A DNA stretch of 64,000 bases, from contig NC_081844.1 in the NCBI RefSeq assembly GCF_963259705.1, positions 31,977,341 through 32,041,340 on the forward strand, read 5' to 3'. Below the pieces are notes generated by a model that was not told the DNA's origin, searched no databases, and was given only the letters and a program-made list of their open reading frames with translations. The stretch is from Myotis daubentonii (taxonomy: Eukaryota > Chordata > Mammalia > Chiroptera > Vespertilionidae). This document shows, one piece after another, positions 59,101 through 62,840 of this stretch. Both the position numbers and the translations under genes were made by a program. Position 1 is the first letter of the stretch. Each line of letters opens with the position of its first letter.

Positions 59101-62069
59101 GTATACTGGCCACTGGGAGCCCCAGTCCGGGCCTCAGTTCCAGGCCTGAGCTCCTGGCTGGGCTGGGGACACCAGGGAGGTCCCGTTCCTCTGGATGAGG
59201 CACCGATCTGGGGGATGGGGTAGGAAGCAGCCTTGTGACCTCCTGATCCCCCTTCTCCATCTCTCTTTCTGATTCCCACCCTCTCTCTGCCTCTCCCTGT
59301 GTGTGGGTGGGGGGTGGCATGCTCTCTCTCTCCCTCTCTCTCTCTCCACTTCTCTTTAAAAAAAACAAACAAAACCCAGTCTGCCCTCTTTCTAAGGACC
59401 CCTCACTTCTTGTCCTCTCCCCCAAGCCCTGTCCAATCCCCAAAGCCCAGAGGATCTGCTGAACCCCCTGCCTTTCTCTTGGTTCCAGCAAGACCCCCCA
59501 CTGTACAGGCCCTTAGGAATGGAAGGCCCCCACATGCAGGCCCCACCACTGGCTGTGGCTGTCAGATGTCACAGCCACCTCCCCCATGCCATCCGGGAGC
59601 CTCATCCTCATCTTGGAGGAACCTGTCACCCCTTCATCACACGCATGTACTTCTGCTTCTCTGGCCCGGGAGGGGGAAGGTGCGTGACAGTGGGGAGGGC
59701 AGCTCTGGTTGGTCCTTGGGACCCAGAAGTTGGCCCAGTGAGCCTCAGTTTCCTTTTTATATGAAATCTGGTGGTGCTCACAAGCCCCCCTCAGTGGCGA
59801 GCCCTTTGGTGAGAGATCAAACAGGCCCCTGAATGTGAAAACTAAGGATGAGATGGATGGTCATGAGGATAAGACAATGCTGGGGGGTGGGGGGGACGGT
59901 GACCACAATGGATGCTCTGGCCCCTGCCGCTGGCCTGGGCCCGGCCTCATGGGAGTCTCCCAGCACCCAGCGGCCTGGACTGCTGGGCAGGAGGGAGGTT
60001 TCTCTCCACCCCTGGGCCCAGACCCCTCACCCCGGCCACACGGAGGAGTCAGTGGTTAGTTGGTTCCCCAGAAACGACACCAGAGAAGTGTTCTCTGGGA
60101 GGTACCCGAACTTCCCCTCCCCTACATCCCGTTCATCATTCCACTTCCCTTTGCTTGAGGCCCAGAGAGGGGAAGCCACTGGCCAGAGGTCACACAGGCC
60201 TCCATCCCAGCTGCTGGCACTCGAGACACCCCCACCTCCAGGTAAGGTCCCTCCAGGCCCAGGACCAGGTGGGACCAGGAGGGGGATCTATCCTTGACCT
60301 GAGGGTACAGGGTGAGGGCAGACAGGAGGGAAAGCCCCCCACCCCCTTGTTACCCTCAGGCCCTACGTCCAGGGCTCAGACTGGCCCAGGGCCCCTGTGA
60401 AGAGGAGGATGAGGACTGAGCATCATGGACACCCTGCTTCCTAATTTAAGCCTCCAAGGAAAGATGGGAAATGGGAAAGACCCTGAACACCCCCCCCAAT
60501 CCCAACATTCTCCAGCCAGAAAAAACACCCCCGCATTCATGGGCCCTGCTTTGGTAACAGTGGGGAAACTGAGGCTCTGGCCCAGGTGAACCTGGGCTGC
60601 AGCTCCACCCCTCACCTCTTCTCGCTTGGGGGGAGGATTTCCAGGGGAGATTTAAAAATGAGGAGGGGGCACCTCTGCAACCCATTTGCTTCCCTGTCCC
60701 AGAGCTCGCCAGCAGCCTTCCAGCCCAACATTTGGGGGGCCACATGGATACCCCCTGATTCCCATCAGAACCTTCCTAGAAATGGGCTCTTCAGACAAAC
60801 CAGAAAATGACCAAAGCCATGGAGTCCAGAGGGGGTGGAGTGTGGACAGAGCCCTCTATAGAGCCGTGGATTCCTGAGCTGGATTCATGGGCAAAAGTGA
60901 GCCCTCTGTCCTCCTAGGCCACCTGGAGGAGTTAGATTTCCCAGCCCCCCCCCCCCTTTTTGTGATGATAGGATTCGATAAAAGGCTGAGGGGGGGGGGG
61001 AGTCTTTCCTTCCTAGGGTATCAGCTGAAGTCTAGCTGAAGTGACAGGCCTGGGCTCCATCCTACCAGGCTCACATTCATTCATTCATTCATTCATTCAT
61101 TCATTCAACAAACATTATTCATGATTACCATGCTGACACACGGAGGGGAGGATGGAGATAAATGACTCTGAAATAGGTCATGGGCTCTGGTCCACCCTAA
61201 GGTCCCTCCAGGGTCTTGCCATGAGTGTTCAGTGCAAAGCCTTTGCCATCCCCAACCCCAGCCCCCAACAGCCAACAGAAGAGCTGTCAACGCCACCCCA
61301 ATTCAGACTGTGCTTATGATCCGAGTCAAGGCTGGGGCACGGTCCCTGGGCACCTGCGCCCAGCATGCCATCGGAGAGAGAATCAGGTAGGAGGGAGGCA
61401 GGCAGTCCTCCCCCCAACCTGCCTCCCGCTGGTTTGCAGGCCGCCCACACCTCCCCTGTCCACCCCAGGATCTGGGCTCTGCCAGATGGACAGCCCAGAC
61501 GCATCATCGTTGGCCTCAGACCTCAACACATTGCTAACGGGATCGGCTAGTTTTAACTTGAGCCAAAGGTGGAGGCATGGAGGGGAGGGCAGAGAAATGG
61601 AGGGGGGATGCTGATCCAAACAGAGAGGGTGGGCAGGGGGGAGGGTGAACGGCAGCATTTGAGCCACCGGAGGCTGGTGCTCCCCCCTCAGCCTGGCTCA
61701 GCTCCCTGCGCCCCCCAACCCCCCTCTGGCTTTCTTTGTAGTTACCGATTAGCCCGGGGTCCTGGGCATCCGTATGTCCCGGAGGCCAGCTGGACCTGCC
61801 CCACCGGCCTGGCTTTGTGAAAATGACCAAAGCAATGGAGTCCAGAGGCGCAAAGTTCCCCGACGGGGCCTGGGGAGGCCGAGGGAACGGGGGGAGCAGG
61901 GAGGGTGGTGGTATTCAGGCAGGTCCCCCAGCAAAGGGGCAGGAAAGAGTGGGTGAGGGAGGGAGGAAGGGTGGGGGTTAGGGGGAATGGGAGGGGAGAG
62001 AGAGAGAGAGAGAGAGAGATGCTTGGGGGGTGGAGAATGGGAGGTAAAGGGAGATGGGAGAGTAGAGAA

Positions 62070-62115
<46 letters not shown>

Positions 62116-62604
62116 CCGGAAGGTGGAGAGGGAGGGAGAGGGGGTGGAGGAGGGGAGGGGGCCAGATCGGATCTGTCAGCTGCACCCCCAGAGGGAGGAG
62201 GAGAGGGTGGGTGGAAGGGGGGAGAAATGATGCCGTGGCAGAGGCAAGTAGAGGGAGGTGGTTAGGAGAGGAGGGCTGGGGGAGAGAAGATGCCGGAAGG
62301 TGGGGTGGAGAGAAGGGAGAGGAGGGAGGGGGCCAGGGCGCCCACCTTTGTGCATGCCCGTGTAAGGGTCTTTGAGCACCGTGAGCTCATAAATGCGGCC
62401 GAACTGCTCGAATAGCGGCTTGAGGTCCTTCTCGTCCAGGTTGCGTGGGATCTGGCCCACGAAGAGCTTGATGGCGTCCAGGTCCTTCATGCCGTCGGGC
62501 TGCCCGCCGGGGGGCTCGGGCCCGCTGCTGCCCACCGGCGAGGGCCGCGGCTGCAGGAGCTGCTGCTGCTGCCGGCGCGCCTCGCTCTCCGTGAGGCGGG
62601 CCAT
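22302..62604 (-). CDS. CELF5: CELF5 (CUGBP Elav-like family member 5), complete coding region in 12 exons
   Basis: CELF5 is an RNA-binding regulator of pre-mRNA splicing, expressed mainly in brain, that binds UG-rich RNA. Joining the minus-strand exons 62604-62346, 46552-46470, 36311-36263, 34499-34371, 33361-33282, 31367-31221, 30379-30238, 30153-30007, 28508-28446, 28049-27963, 24637-24494 and 22429-22302 gives 1458 nt, i.e. 485 codons and a TGA, the length I recall for human CELF5. RRM1 is about residues 45-127 (RNP2 LFVGQI 47-52, RNP1 KGCAFLTY 86-93). RRM2 is about 133-213 (LFVGML 135-140, KGCAFVKF 173-180). The linker is about 214-395, rich in Q, P, S and A. RRM3 is about 400-480 (LFIYHL 402-407, RNP1 KCFGFVSF 441-448), and the protein ends DPGHPY. 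All eleven introns are GT-AG with consistent phases, and there is no frameshift or premature stop. The N-terminus and linker point to CELF5 rather than CELF3, 4 or 6. Confidence 0.97.
22430..24493 (-). other. CELF5: CELF5 intron 11
   Basis: 2.06 kb between exons 12 and 11. Recognisable content is a MIR-like piece near 23210-23280 (antisense) and 23580-23660 (sense), an L2 3' part at 23690-23890, a MER5A copy at 23955-24150 and an L2 end with GAATGAATGA repeats at 24170-24270. The rest, 22430-23200, is unique GC-rich sequence with no feature I recognise. Confidence 0.8.
23955..24150 (+). mobile_element. MER5A-type hAT fossil
   Basis: It has the MER5A landmarks: GTGCTTTCTAAT, GGTAGCCACTGGC, an AT-rich centre of repeated AATTTAAATT, then CACATTTCAAGTGCT near the far end. 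It is an old non-autonomous DNA transposon shared by eutherian mammals. Confidence 0.7.
24494..24637 (-). CDS. CELF5: CELF5 exon 11: first part of RRM3
   Basis: 144 nt, residues 396-443 plus one base. It encodes [20 protein letters not shown] (RNP2 of RRM3 is LFIYHL) and ends ATNQSKCF. The acceptor is CCTGCAG|GT and the donor TTTG|GTGAGT. The residues are near-invariant across CELF proteins. Confidence 0.97.
25105..25290 (+). mobile_element. VES SINE (first of a tandem pair)
   Basis: tRNA-like head with CCTGGCCAGTGTGGCTCAG (box A region) and a GGTTCAATTCC box B, then the VES body with repeated CTCTCACATCCATG, ending TCTAAAATCAATTTAAAAAAA. It is immediately followed by a second copy. A 13-bp duplication (AAAGTRCGATGAT, with W at position 6 as A or C) flanks the pair rather than each copy: 25092-25104 and 25547-25559. 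Confidence 0.9.
25291..25546 (+). mobile_element. VES SINE (second of a tandem pair)
   Basis: Complete copy with GTTTAGCTCAGTGG (box A region), GGTTTGATTCTC (box B region), CTCACATCAATGTTTC body and the longer VES 3' end ATATCCTCGGGTGAGGATTA before the A-rich tail. It follows directly on the tail of the previous copy. Confidence 0.9.
25752..25952 (-). mobile_element. VES SINE, minus strand
   Basis: Reverse-oriented VES copy starting with an A/T-rich tail and ending in the tRNA-like head (CTGGCTGGGCTC side). A perfect 14-bp target duplication, CCACAAATAATTTT, is at 25738-25751 and 25953-25966. It is in the same orientation as CELF5. Confidence 0.92.
26000..26276 (-). mobile_element. VES SINE, minus strand
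   Basis: Reverse-oriented VES of the longer type with TAATCCTTGCCTCAGGA at its 3' end and CACTGAGCCACACTGGCC at its head. A 12-bp target duplication, CAGAAATATTTT, lies at 25988-25999 and 26277-26288. The tail contains a TTTA tetranucleotide run. Confidence 0.92.
27963..28049 (-). CDS. CELF5: CELF5 exon 10: linker with glutamine run
   Basis: 87 nt, residues 367-395 plus one base; begins [20 protein letters not shown] and ends LLQQQQQRE. The glutamine run is five uninterrupted CAG codons directly before the donor GAAG|GTGAGG. It is frame-neutral and lies at the edge of an intragenic CpG-rich block. Confidence 0.95.
28050..28445 (-). other. CELF5: CELF5 intron 9, GC-box-rich
   Basis: 396 bp holding at least seven GC boxes on the plus strand: GGGGCGGGGC-type cores at about 28122, 28141, 28175, 28261 and 28390, plus GGGGCGGG variants at 28297 and 28405. 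It is CpG-rich and lacks interspersed repeats. It could be an intragenic CpG island or a secondary promoter. Confidence 0.75.
28446..28508 (-). CDS. CELF5: CELF5 exon 9: short linker exon
   Basis: 63 nt, residues 346-366 plus one base; encodes [20 protein letters not shown]. The acceptor is CCCGCAG|CT and the donor ACAG|GTAGGG. It is a frame-neutral small exon followed by a 396-bp intron full of GC boxes. Confidence 0.95.
28509..30006 (-). other. CELF5: CELF5 intron 8
   Basis: 1.5 kb. MIR-like antisense pieces are at 28640-28760 and 29690-29830 (gaaactgaggctca and gcaaattgaaactcagag landmarks). An L1 3' end on the plus strand runs about 29095-29430 (GATTGTGGTGGTGGTTACATG through a terminal AAAATAAA), carrying a short CA run at 29203-29216. 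The rest is unique. Confidence 0.75.
30007..30153 (-). CDS. CELF5: CELF5 exon 8: linker
   Basis: 147 nt, residues 297-345 plus one base, phase 1 on both sides. It encodes GLHSPPLL, then [20 protein letters not shown]. The acceptor is TCTGCAG|GA and the donor CCAG|GTAACT, which is moderately weak. It can be skipped without a frameshift. Confidence 0.95.
30154..30237 (-). other. CELF5: CELF5 intron 7 (84 bp)
   Basis: A very short GT-AG intron between linker exons 8 and 7. It leaves little room for a branch point plus pyrimidine tract, yet TTTCTGCTCTGCAG gives an adequate acceptor. It contains no repeat. Confidence 0.9.
30238..30379 (-). CDS. CELF5: CELF5 exon 7: linker
   Basis: 142 nt, residues 250-296 plus one base. 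It begins [20 protein letters not shown] and contains [17 protein letters not shown]. The acceptor is CACCCCCAG|CTC and the donor TCTG|GTGAGA. The intron after it is only 84 bp, close to the mammalian minimum. Confidence 0.95.
30380..31220 (-). other. CELF5: CELF5 intron 6 with degenerate minisatellite
   Basis: 841 bp. 30400-30880 is a degenerate tandem repeat whose units recur around CAGGGATCAG, GGGCTCAG and GGCTCAGCC. It contains a near-exact small duplication, CAGCCAACACTTAA, around 30624-30655. A VES SINE occupies 30912-31098. Confidence 0.75.
30912..31098 (+). mobile_element. VES SINE
   Basis: Head CCTGGCCGGTGTGGCTCAG, box B GGTTGCAGGCTCGATCC, CTCATCATTGATGTTTC body and GAAATCAATAAAAATA tail. 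A perfect 16-bp duplication, AAAGATGGGCAGAGAG, is at 30896-30911 and 31099-31114. Confidence 0.95.
31221..31367 (-). CDS. CELF5: CELF5 exon 6: end of RRM2 and start of linker
   Basis: 147 nt, residues 201-249, phase 0 on both sides. It encodes [20 protein letters not shown], completing RRM2, then the start of the linker ([20 protein letters not shown]). The acceptor is CCCGCAG|GG and the donor GCC|GTGAGT. It is an exact codon multiple, so skipping is frame-neutral. Confidence 0.96.
31668..31835 (+). mobile_element. VES SINE with AC-repeat tail
   Basis: Head CCTGGCCAGTGTGACTCAG, box B-like GGTTCGATTCC, body ending TCTAAAAATCAATAACAAA. A (CA)n microsatellite starts directly in its tail, a common origin for such repeats. 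No clear target duplication was found. Confidence 0.85.
31836..31864 (+). repeat. (AC)n microsatellite
   Basis: Pure AC dinucleotides, about 14 units, 470 nt upstream of the exon 6 acceptor in transcript terms. In the sense RNA it is (GU)14. Confidence 0.95.
32660..33140 (+). repeat. CA-rich low-complexity tract (UG-rich in CELF5 pre-mRNA)
   Basis: About 480 bp of irregular CACA, CATA and CATG words with few G outside ATG. The transcript carries UGUGUG, UGUAUG and UGUGUAUGUG words along its length. The tract lies 140-620 nt downstream of the exon 5 donor. The long plus-strand open frames through it (HTHTH-type peptides) are an artefact of the repeat. Confidence 0.85.
33282..33361 (-). CDS. 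CELF5: CELF5 exon 5: RNP1 of RRM2
   Basis: 80 nt, residues 174-200; encodes [20 protein letters not shown] and ends at a phase-0 donor CCG|GTGAGT. 80 nt is the usual size of this exon in CELF genes. A long UG-rich sense-strand tract starts about 140 nt inside the following intron. Confidence 0.96.
33362..34370 (-). other. CELF5: CELF5 intron 4
   Basis: 1.0 kb. 33440-34190 is purine-rich with recurrent CAGCCAGC and CAGACCCAG words, a decayed simple repeat. 34195-34340 is strongly C-rich on the plus strand, so the first 175 nt of the intron are G-rich in RNA with many GGGG runs. Confidence 0.75.
34371..34499 (-). CDS. CELF5: CELF5 exon 4: first half of RRM2
   Basis: 129 nt, residues 131-173 plus one base; begins [10 protein letters not shown] (RNP2 of RRM2) and ends PDGSSK. 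The acceptor is CCCACAG|GG. The donor AAAG|GTGACA is weak and is followed on the sense strand by a very G-rich intron start. The exon is 43 codons in net length, so skipping it keeps the frame but removes half of RRM2. Confidence 0.96.
34671..34691. repeat. Poly-C homopolymer
   Basis: About 21 consecutive C residues in intron 3. Such runs are prone to length error in assemblies and can form i-motif or G4 structures. Confidence 0.9.
35240..35430 (+). repeat. GA-rich low-complexity tract
   Basis: Purine-rich on the plus strand with recurrent AGAGA and ACAGAGA words; the CELF5 transcript is CU-rich here. Confidence 0.8.
35740..35970 (+). repeat. CA-rich tract in intron 3 (UG-rich in transcript)
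   Basis: Irregular CACA, CATA and GCACA words, ending in pure (CA) near 35952-35971. It begins about 290 nt downstream of the weak exon 3 donor in transcript terms. Confidence 0.8.
36263..36311 (-). CDS. CELF5: CELF5 exon 3: RRM1-RRM2 spacer
   Basis: 49 nt, residues 115-130 plus one base; encodes [16 protein letters not shown]. 49 nt is the size I recall for this exon in CELF paralogues. The acceptor follows a strong pyrimidine tract ending CCCACAG. The donor GGAG|GTAGTT is weak. Skipping it would shift the frame. Confidence 0.95.
36640..37033 (+). mobile_element. MLT1-type (ERVL-MaLR) LTR remnant
   Basis: It contains MaLR LTR landmarks: CTTGGCCATGTGACTTGCTCTGACCAATG broken by substitutions, a middle with CCCAGGAGAGACCAGCAGAA, and CCAACCCACAGAATCATGA near the 3' end. 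The last part is interrupted by a VES SINE. It is non-coding and old. Confidence 0.7.
37034..37247 (+). mobile_element. VES SINE inserted in the LTR remnant
   Basis: Complete copy (GCTGGTTTGGCTCAGTGG head, GGGTTCAATTC box B region, GAAATCAACAAAAATA tail). The flanks GACTGGGGTGG and GATTGGGATGG look like an eroded target duplication. Confidence 0.9.
38770..38829. promoter_or_regulatory. Two RFX X-box motifs 46 bp apart
   Basis: GTTGCCAAGGCAAC at 38770-38783 and GTTACCATGGAAAC at 38816-38829 both fit the palindromic RFX half-site arrangement GTTNCC-N-GGNAAC. They sit in a repeat-free segment of intron 2 followed by an AT-rich stretch. RFX factors drive neuronal and ciliary enhancers. Function here is inferred from the motifs only. 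Confidence 0.5.
40440..40960 (+). mobile_element. L2 fragment with CT/CA microsatellite
   Basis: L2-like 3' region (TGGCTCCCTACTGGCCTTGG, GCTTCTCAGGGCAGGGCTGAG landmarks), interrupted at 40803-40853 by (CT)n and then (CA)n to 40873. Confidence 0.65.
40803..40873 (+). repeat. (CT)25 followed by (CA)10 microsatellite
   Basis: Pure CT dinucleotides change to CA dinucleotides at 40853. Compound repeats like this are often polymorphic. Confidence 0.95.
42625..43090 (+). mobile_element. L1 3' end fragment
   Basis: Typical old L1 3' UTR landmarks: AAACTAGAAACACCCCACATGTCCA, GTGGAACGCTACACGGCAACG and TATCATATGATTCCATTCAC appear in order with substitutions. It is non-coding. Confidence 0.8.
43500..44060. 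mobile_element. Cluster of MER5A-type hAT fossils
   Basis: Several MER5A pieces: TGTGCTATCCAATATGGTAGC (43507 on), a fuller copy at 43650-43855 with GCCACATGTAGTCAC, the AT-rich centre and CTAGTGGCCACCACACTGGACAG, and another start at 44005-44060. Between them (43900-43985) is a different hAT-like fragment with GTAAATAAAGTTTTATTAGC. Confidence 0.65.
44290..44480 (-). mobile_element. MER20 hAT fossil
   Basis: Antisense MER20: CAGTGACAAATGTCCCCAGACATTGCC and GGCGAAAACTCC correspond to the MER20 head, and CTTTGTTGTGGG to its body. A second copy is at 54350-54545. Confidence 0.7.
44530..44770 (+). mobile_element. L2 fragment
   Basis: L2 3' region signature: CATCTCTCAAAACTCAGCCC, GATGCTCCCTCCTCCAAGAAGCC. 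Decayed and non-coding. Confidence 0.55.
44780..45475 (+). mobile_element. MaLR-type LTR remnant split by a VES SINE
   Basis: Landmarks include GCTGAATGATGGTCCCCC, AAATGAGACCTTATTTGGAAA, CACCTTGGTTTCTGATTTC and CAGAACTGTGACACAATATA, in LTR order. The SINE lies at 44855-45078. It is an old solo LTR-like fragment with no viral gene. Confidence 0.7.
44855..45078 (+). mobile_element. VES SINE
   Basis: Slightly 5'-decayed head (CCCTCGCCAGATAGAGCG), box B GGGTTCTACTCC, typical body and tail. A perfect 17-bp duplication, AATAAAATGAGACCTTA, is at 44838-44854 and 45079-45095. Confidence 0.95.
45490..45900 (+). mobile_element. L2 fragment
   Basis: CCAGGTCATTCCTCTGCTTGC, TGGAATAAAATCCGAACTCC and CTCAGAGAGGCCTTCCCTAACC are the usual L2 3' words in order. 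Confidence 0.65.
46470..46552 (-). CDS. CELF5: CELF5 exon 2: RNP1 of RRM1
   Basis: 83 nt, residues 87-114. It follows a pyrimidine-rich acceptor ending CCTCCAG and ends GGG|GTGAGT, a strong donor. It encodes [20 protein letters not shown] and the end of RRM1. It is isolated between the two largest introns (15.8 and 10.2 kb). Its length is not a multiple of three, so skipping would shift the frame. Confidence 0.96.
46585..47155 (+). mobile_element. L1 3' UTR fragment
   Basis: L1 3' UTR words in order: GCACCCATGTTCGTTCATAGC, CCCAAGTGTCCATGGGTGG, GTCCATCCACACAGTGGAAT, CAGTGAAGTCAGCCAGACAC, and the end with AATTTAACATTATGTGTATT. The terminal segment is duplicated (47035-47070 and 47108-47145). 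Confidence 0.85.
48190..48985 (+). mobile_element. L1 3' UTR fragment interrupted by a mariner MITE
   Basis: L1 words include ATGATCCAGCAATTCCACTCC, GCTCACAGCAGCATTGTTCAC and CAGTGACGTAAGCCAGACAC. A 126-bp mariner-like insertion splits it at 48455-48580. Confidence 0.88.
48455..48580. mobile_element. Mariner-type MITE with TA target duplication
   Basis: The ends are inverted: 5' CAGGTGTCCCCCCAAAATG, and the 3' end read in reverse is GGGTGTCCCAAAAGTGTG. TA flanks both sides (48453-48454 and 48581-48582), the hallmark of Tc1/mariner insertion. The L1 sequence resumes exactly across the insertion. It has no coding capacity. Confidence 0.85.
48990..49850 (-). mobile_element. L1-derived sequence, antisense
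   Basis: Antisense L1 landmarks: AAATGAAATCACAGTGTATG, GTGGATGGGTGGCATTTAGG, TGAATAAAGCTGCCATGGAAC and GGAATGGGATTGCTGG. It is decayed and non-coding, ending near a TG microsatellite. Confidence 0.75.
49855..49887 (+). repeat. (TG)n microsatellite
   Basis: Pure TG dinucleotides, about 16 units; (CA)n in the CELF5 transcript. Confidence 0.95.
49955..50309 (+). mobile_element. VES SINE with expanded CT/CCCT tract
   Basis: Head CCTGGCTGGTGTTGCTAAG, box B GGTTCGATCCC, VES end ATATCCTCAGTTGGGGATTA. The internal pyrimidine region has grown to about 125 bp of TCTT, CT and CCCT repeats (50119-50240). A 13-bp target duplication with one mismatch is at 49942-49954 and 50310-50322. Confidence 0.9.
50675..51075 (+). 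mobile_element. MaLR-type LTR remnant
   Basis: GTTGAATCGTCTCCCTAACCC, CTCAGAATGTGACCTTATTCGG, TCTTCATAAGAGGGAGGAAAT, GGCCATGTGGACACAAAGGC and CACCTTGATCTCAGACTTCC occur in LTR order. No internal viral sequence is present. Confidence 0.75.
51459..51667 (+). mobile_element. VES SINE
   Basis: Head CCCAGCCGGTGTGGGTCAG, AATCAATGATTC and CTCATCATTGATG body, tail GAAATCAATAAAAATATG. Only a short TTTCCT repeat flanks it. Confidence 0.9.
51890..52065 (-). repeat. MIR SINE fossil
   Basis: Antisense MIR: CACTGAGCACCAGGCATC, TCTATTATTATCTCCATC, GATGGGGAAACTGAGACG and GTCACAGAGCAACAGGG. Confidence 0.75.
52590..53300 (+). mobile_element. L2 3' fragment
   Basis: L2 words in order: AGCACCCGAGTCAGGTTCTG, GTGAAAGCCCAAGTCCTCC, CCCATGACCTTTGCACATGC, CCTTAGTGAAACCTTC, and the end GCAGTAGGTGCTCAATAAAT. 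Confidence 0.8.
54130..54320 (+). repeat. (ATCC)n microsatellite
   Basis: Tetranucleotide CATC repeats, pure at 54167-54217 and then interrupted units to 54320. The long open frames of IHPSIHPS type here are repeat artefacts. Confidence 0.95.
54350..54545 (-). mobile_element. MER20 hAT fossil
   Basis: Antisense copy: AGCACTGCTGACACTAGGGA start, GTGATAATCACAGATGTCTCC and CAGACATTACCCAGTG, parallel to the copy at 44290-44480. Confidence 0.7.
54560..55610 (+). mobile_element. Two L2 3' fragments in succession
   Basis: The first (54560-55040) has CCTCATCCTCTCCCACCTGG and CAGTATTTCCCTGCACTG-type words. The second (55085-55610) has CCCACAGCCCTCCAGGGCTC, GAGCTCAAGGCCTGTGCACA, TCACCTCCTCAGAGAGGCC and the terminal TGCTCAGTGCCTGGCACGTC. 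Confidence 0.7.
55895..56300 (+). repeat. (ATCC)n-derived satellite-like tract
   Basis: About 400 bp of interrupted CATC, CACC and CATT tetranucleotides. Its plus-strand open frame of 292 codons is spurious. Confidence 0.92.
57100..57540 (+). mobile_element. L2 fragment
   Basis: CTTCAGCTGTGCCCCTTCATAC, CACAGTAAGTACTTCCGTTAG and GAAGGAATAAATAAATG are L2-end words. Decayed. Confidence 0.55.
57630..58445 (+). mobile_element. L2 fragments
   Basis: CTGGGCCTTCGCACATGCTG, CACCAGGTCCTTCTCACGC and GGCACACAGTAGGTGCTCAA are L2 3' signatures. A MIR-like piece (TAGATGACAAAACCAGGGC) overlaps near 57975-58060. Confidence 0.6.
58855..58990. promoter_or_regulatory. AT-rich block with POU octamer, candidate enhancer
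   Basis: A short AT-rich island in GC-rich intron 1. It holds a perfect octamer ATGCAAAT (58886-58893), several TAAT/ATTA homeodomain cores (58880-58884, 58902-58905, 58963-58967, 58978-58981) and no interspersed repeat. Compact clusters of this kind are typical of neural enhancers. This is an inference from motif density. Confidence 0.35.
61070..61106 (+). repeat. (CATT)n microsatellite at an L2 end
   Basis: Eight CATT units followed by CAACAAACATTATT, the antisense L2 terminus. Confidence 0.85.
61990..62340 (+). repeat. Polypurine (GA/GGGA) tract just inside intron 1
   Basis: About 350 bp of nearly pure purine on the plus strand, with GA runs at 61997-62019 and 62072-62112, ending only a few bases from the exon 1 donor. 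The nascent CELF5 transcript is CU-rich here. Mirror-repeat purine tracts can form triplex (H-DNA). Confidence 0.9.
62346..62604 (-). CDS. CELF5: CELF5 exon 1 (coding part): N-terminus and first half of RRM1
   Basis: Encodes residues 1-86 plus the first base of codon 87. It starts [15 protein letters not shown], has a short glutamine run, a Pro/Gly-rich leader to about residue 40, then [12 protein letters not shown] (RNP2 of RRM1). The ATG at 62604-62602 is chosen because the protein matches the known CELF5 N-terminus and the upstream reading frame shows no family similarity. The donor is AAAG|GTGGGC, a fairly weak site. The exon sits in a CpG island. Confidence 0.96.
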
Positions 62605-62840
62605 GGCGGGCGAAGGCGGGCGGCGGGCGCGGGACCGAGCCGGCGGCGGCGGGCGGCGGGCGGACTCACAGCTACAACGACGGACGCCGCCTCCCGCCTC
62701 CCTCCCGCCCGGTCCCCGCGCCCTCCTCCCTCCCCCGCTCCCGCTCGCTCCAGCATCAGGACCACAAAAGGGCGCCTCCGCAGCGGCCCCTGGAGGCCAG
62801 CGCGCGCATAGCCATCCCGCGCCTTCTGCACTCATCCCTC
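62346..62840 (-). promoter_or_regulatory. CELF5: CpG island with CELF5 5' UTR and probable core promoter
   Basis: The block around the start codon is very rich in C, G and CpG (for example the run of cggcgg units at 62640-62660), while sequence past 62880 returns to AT-richer intergenic composition. No TATA box is evident, as expected for a CpG-island promoter. The transcription start cannot be placed from sequence alone; it is probably between 62700 and 62840. Confidence 0.7.

Larger units (their letters stand above)
46553..62345 (-). other. CELF5: CELF5 intron 1
   Basis: 15.8 kb. No CELF-like exon other than 1 and 2 is seen. Unique stretches without recognised features are 47160-48190, 51080-51455, 52070-52590, 56400-57090, 59000-61060 and 61110-61985; the remainder is mostly repeats, listed separately. 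Confidence 0.75.
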
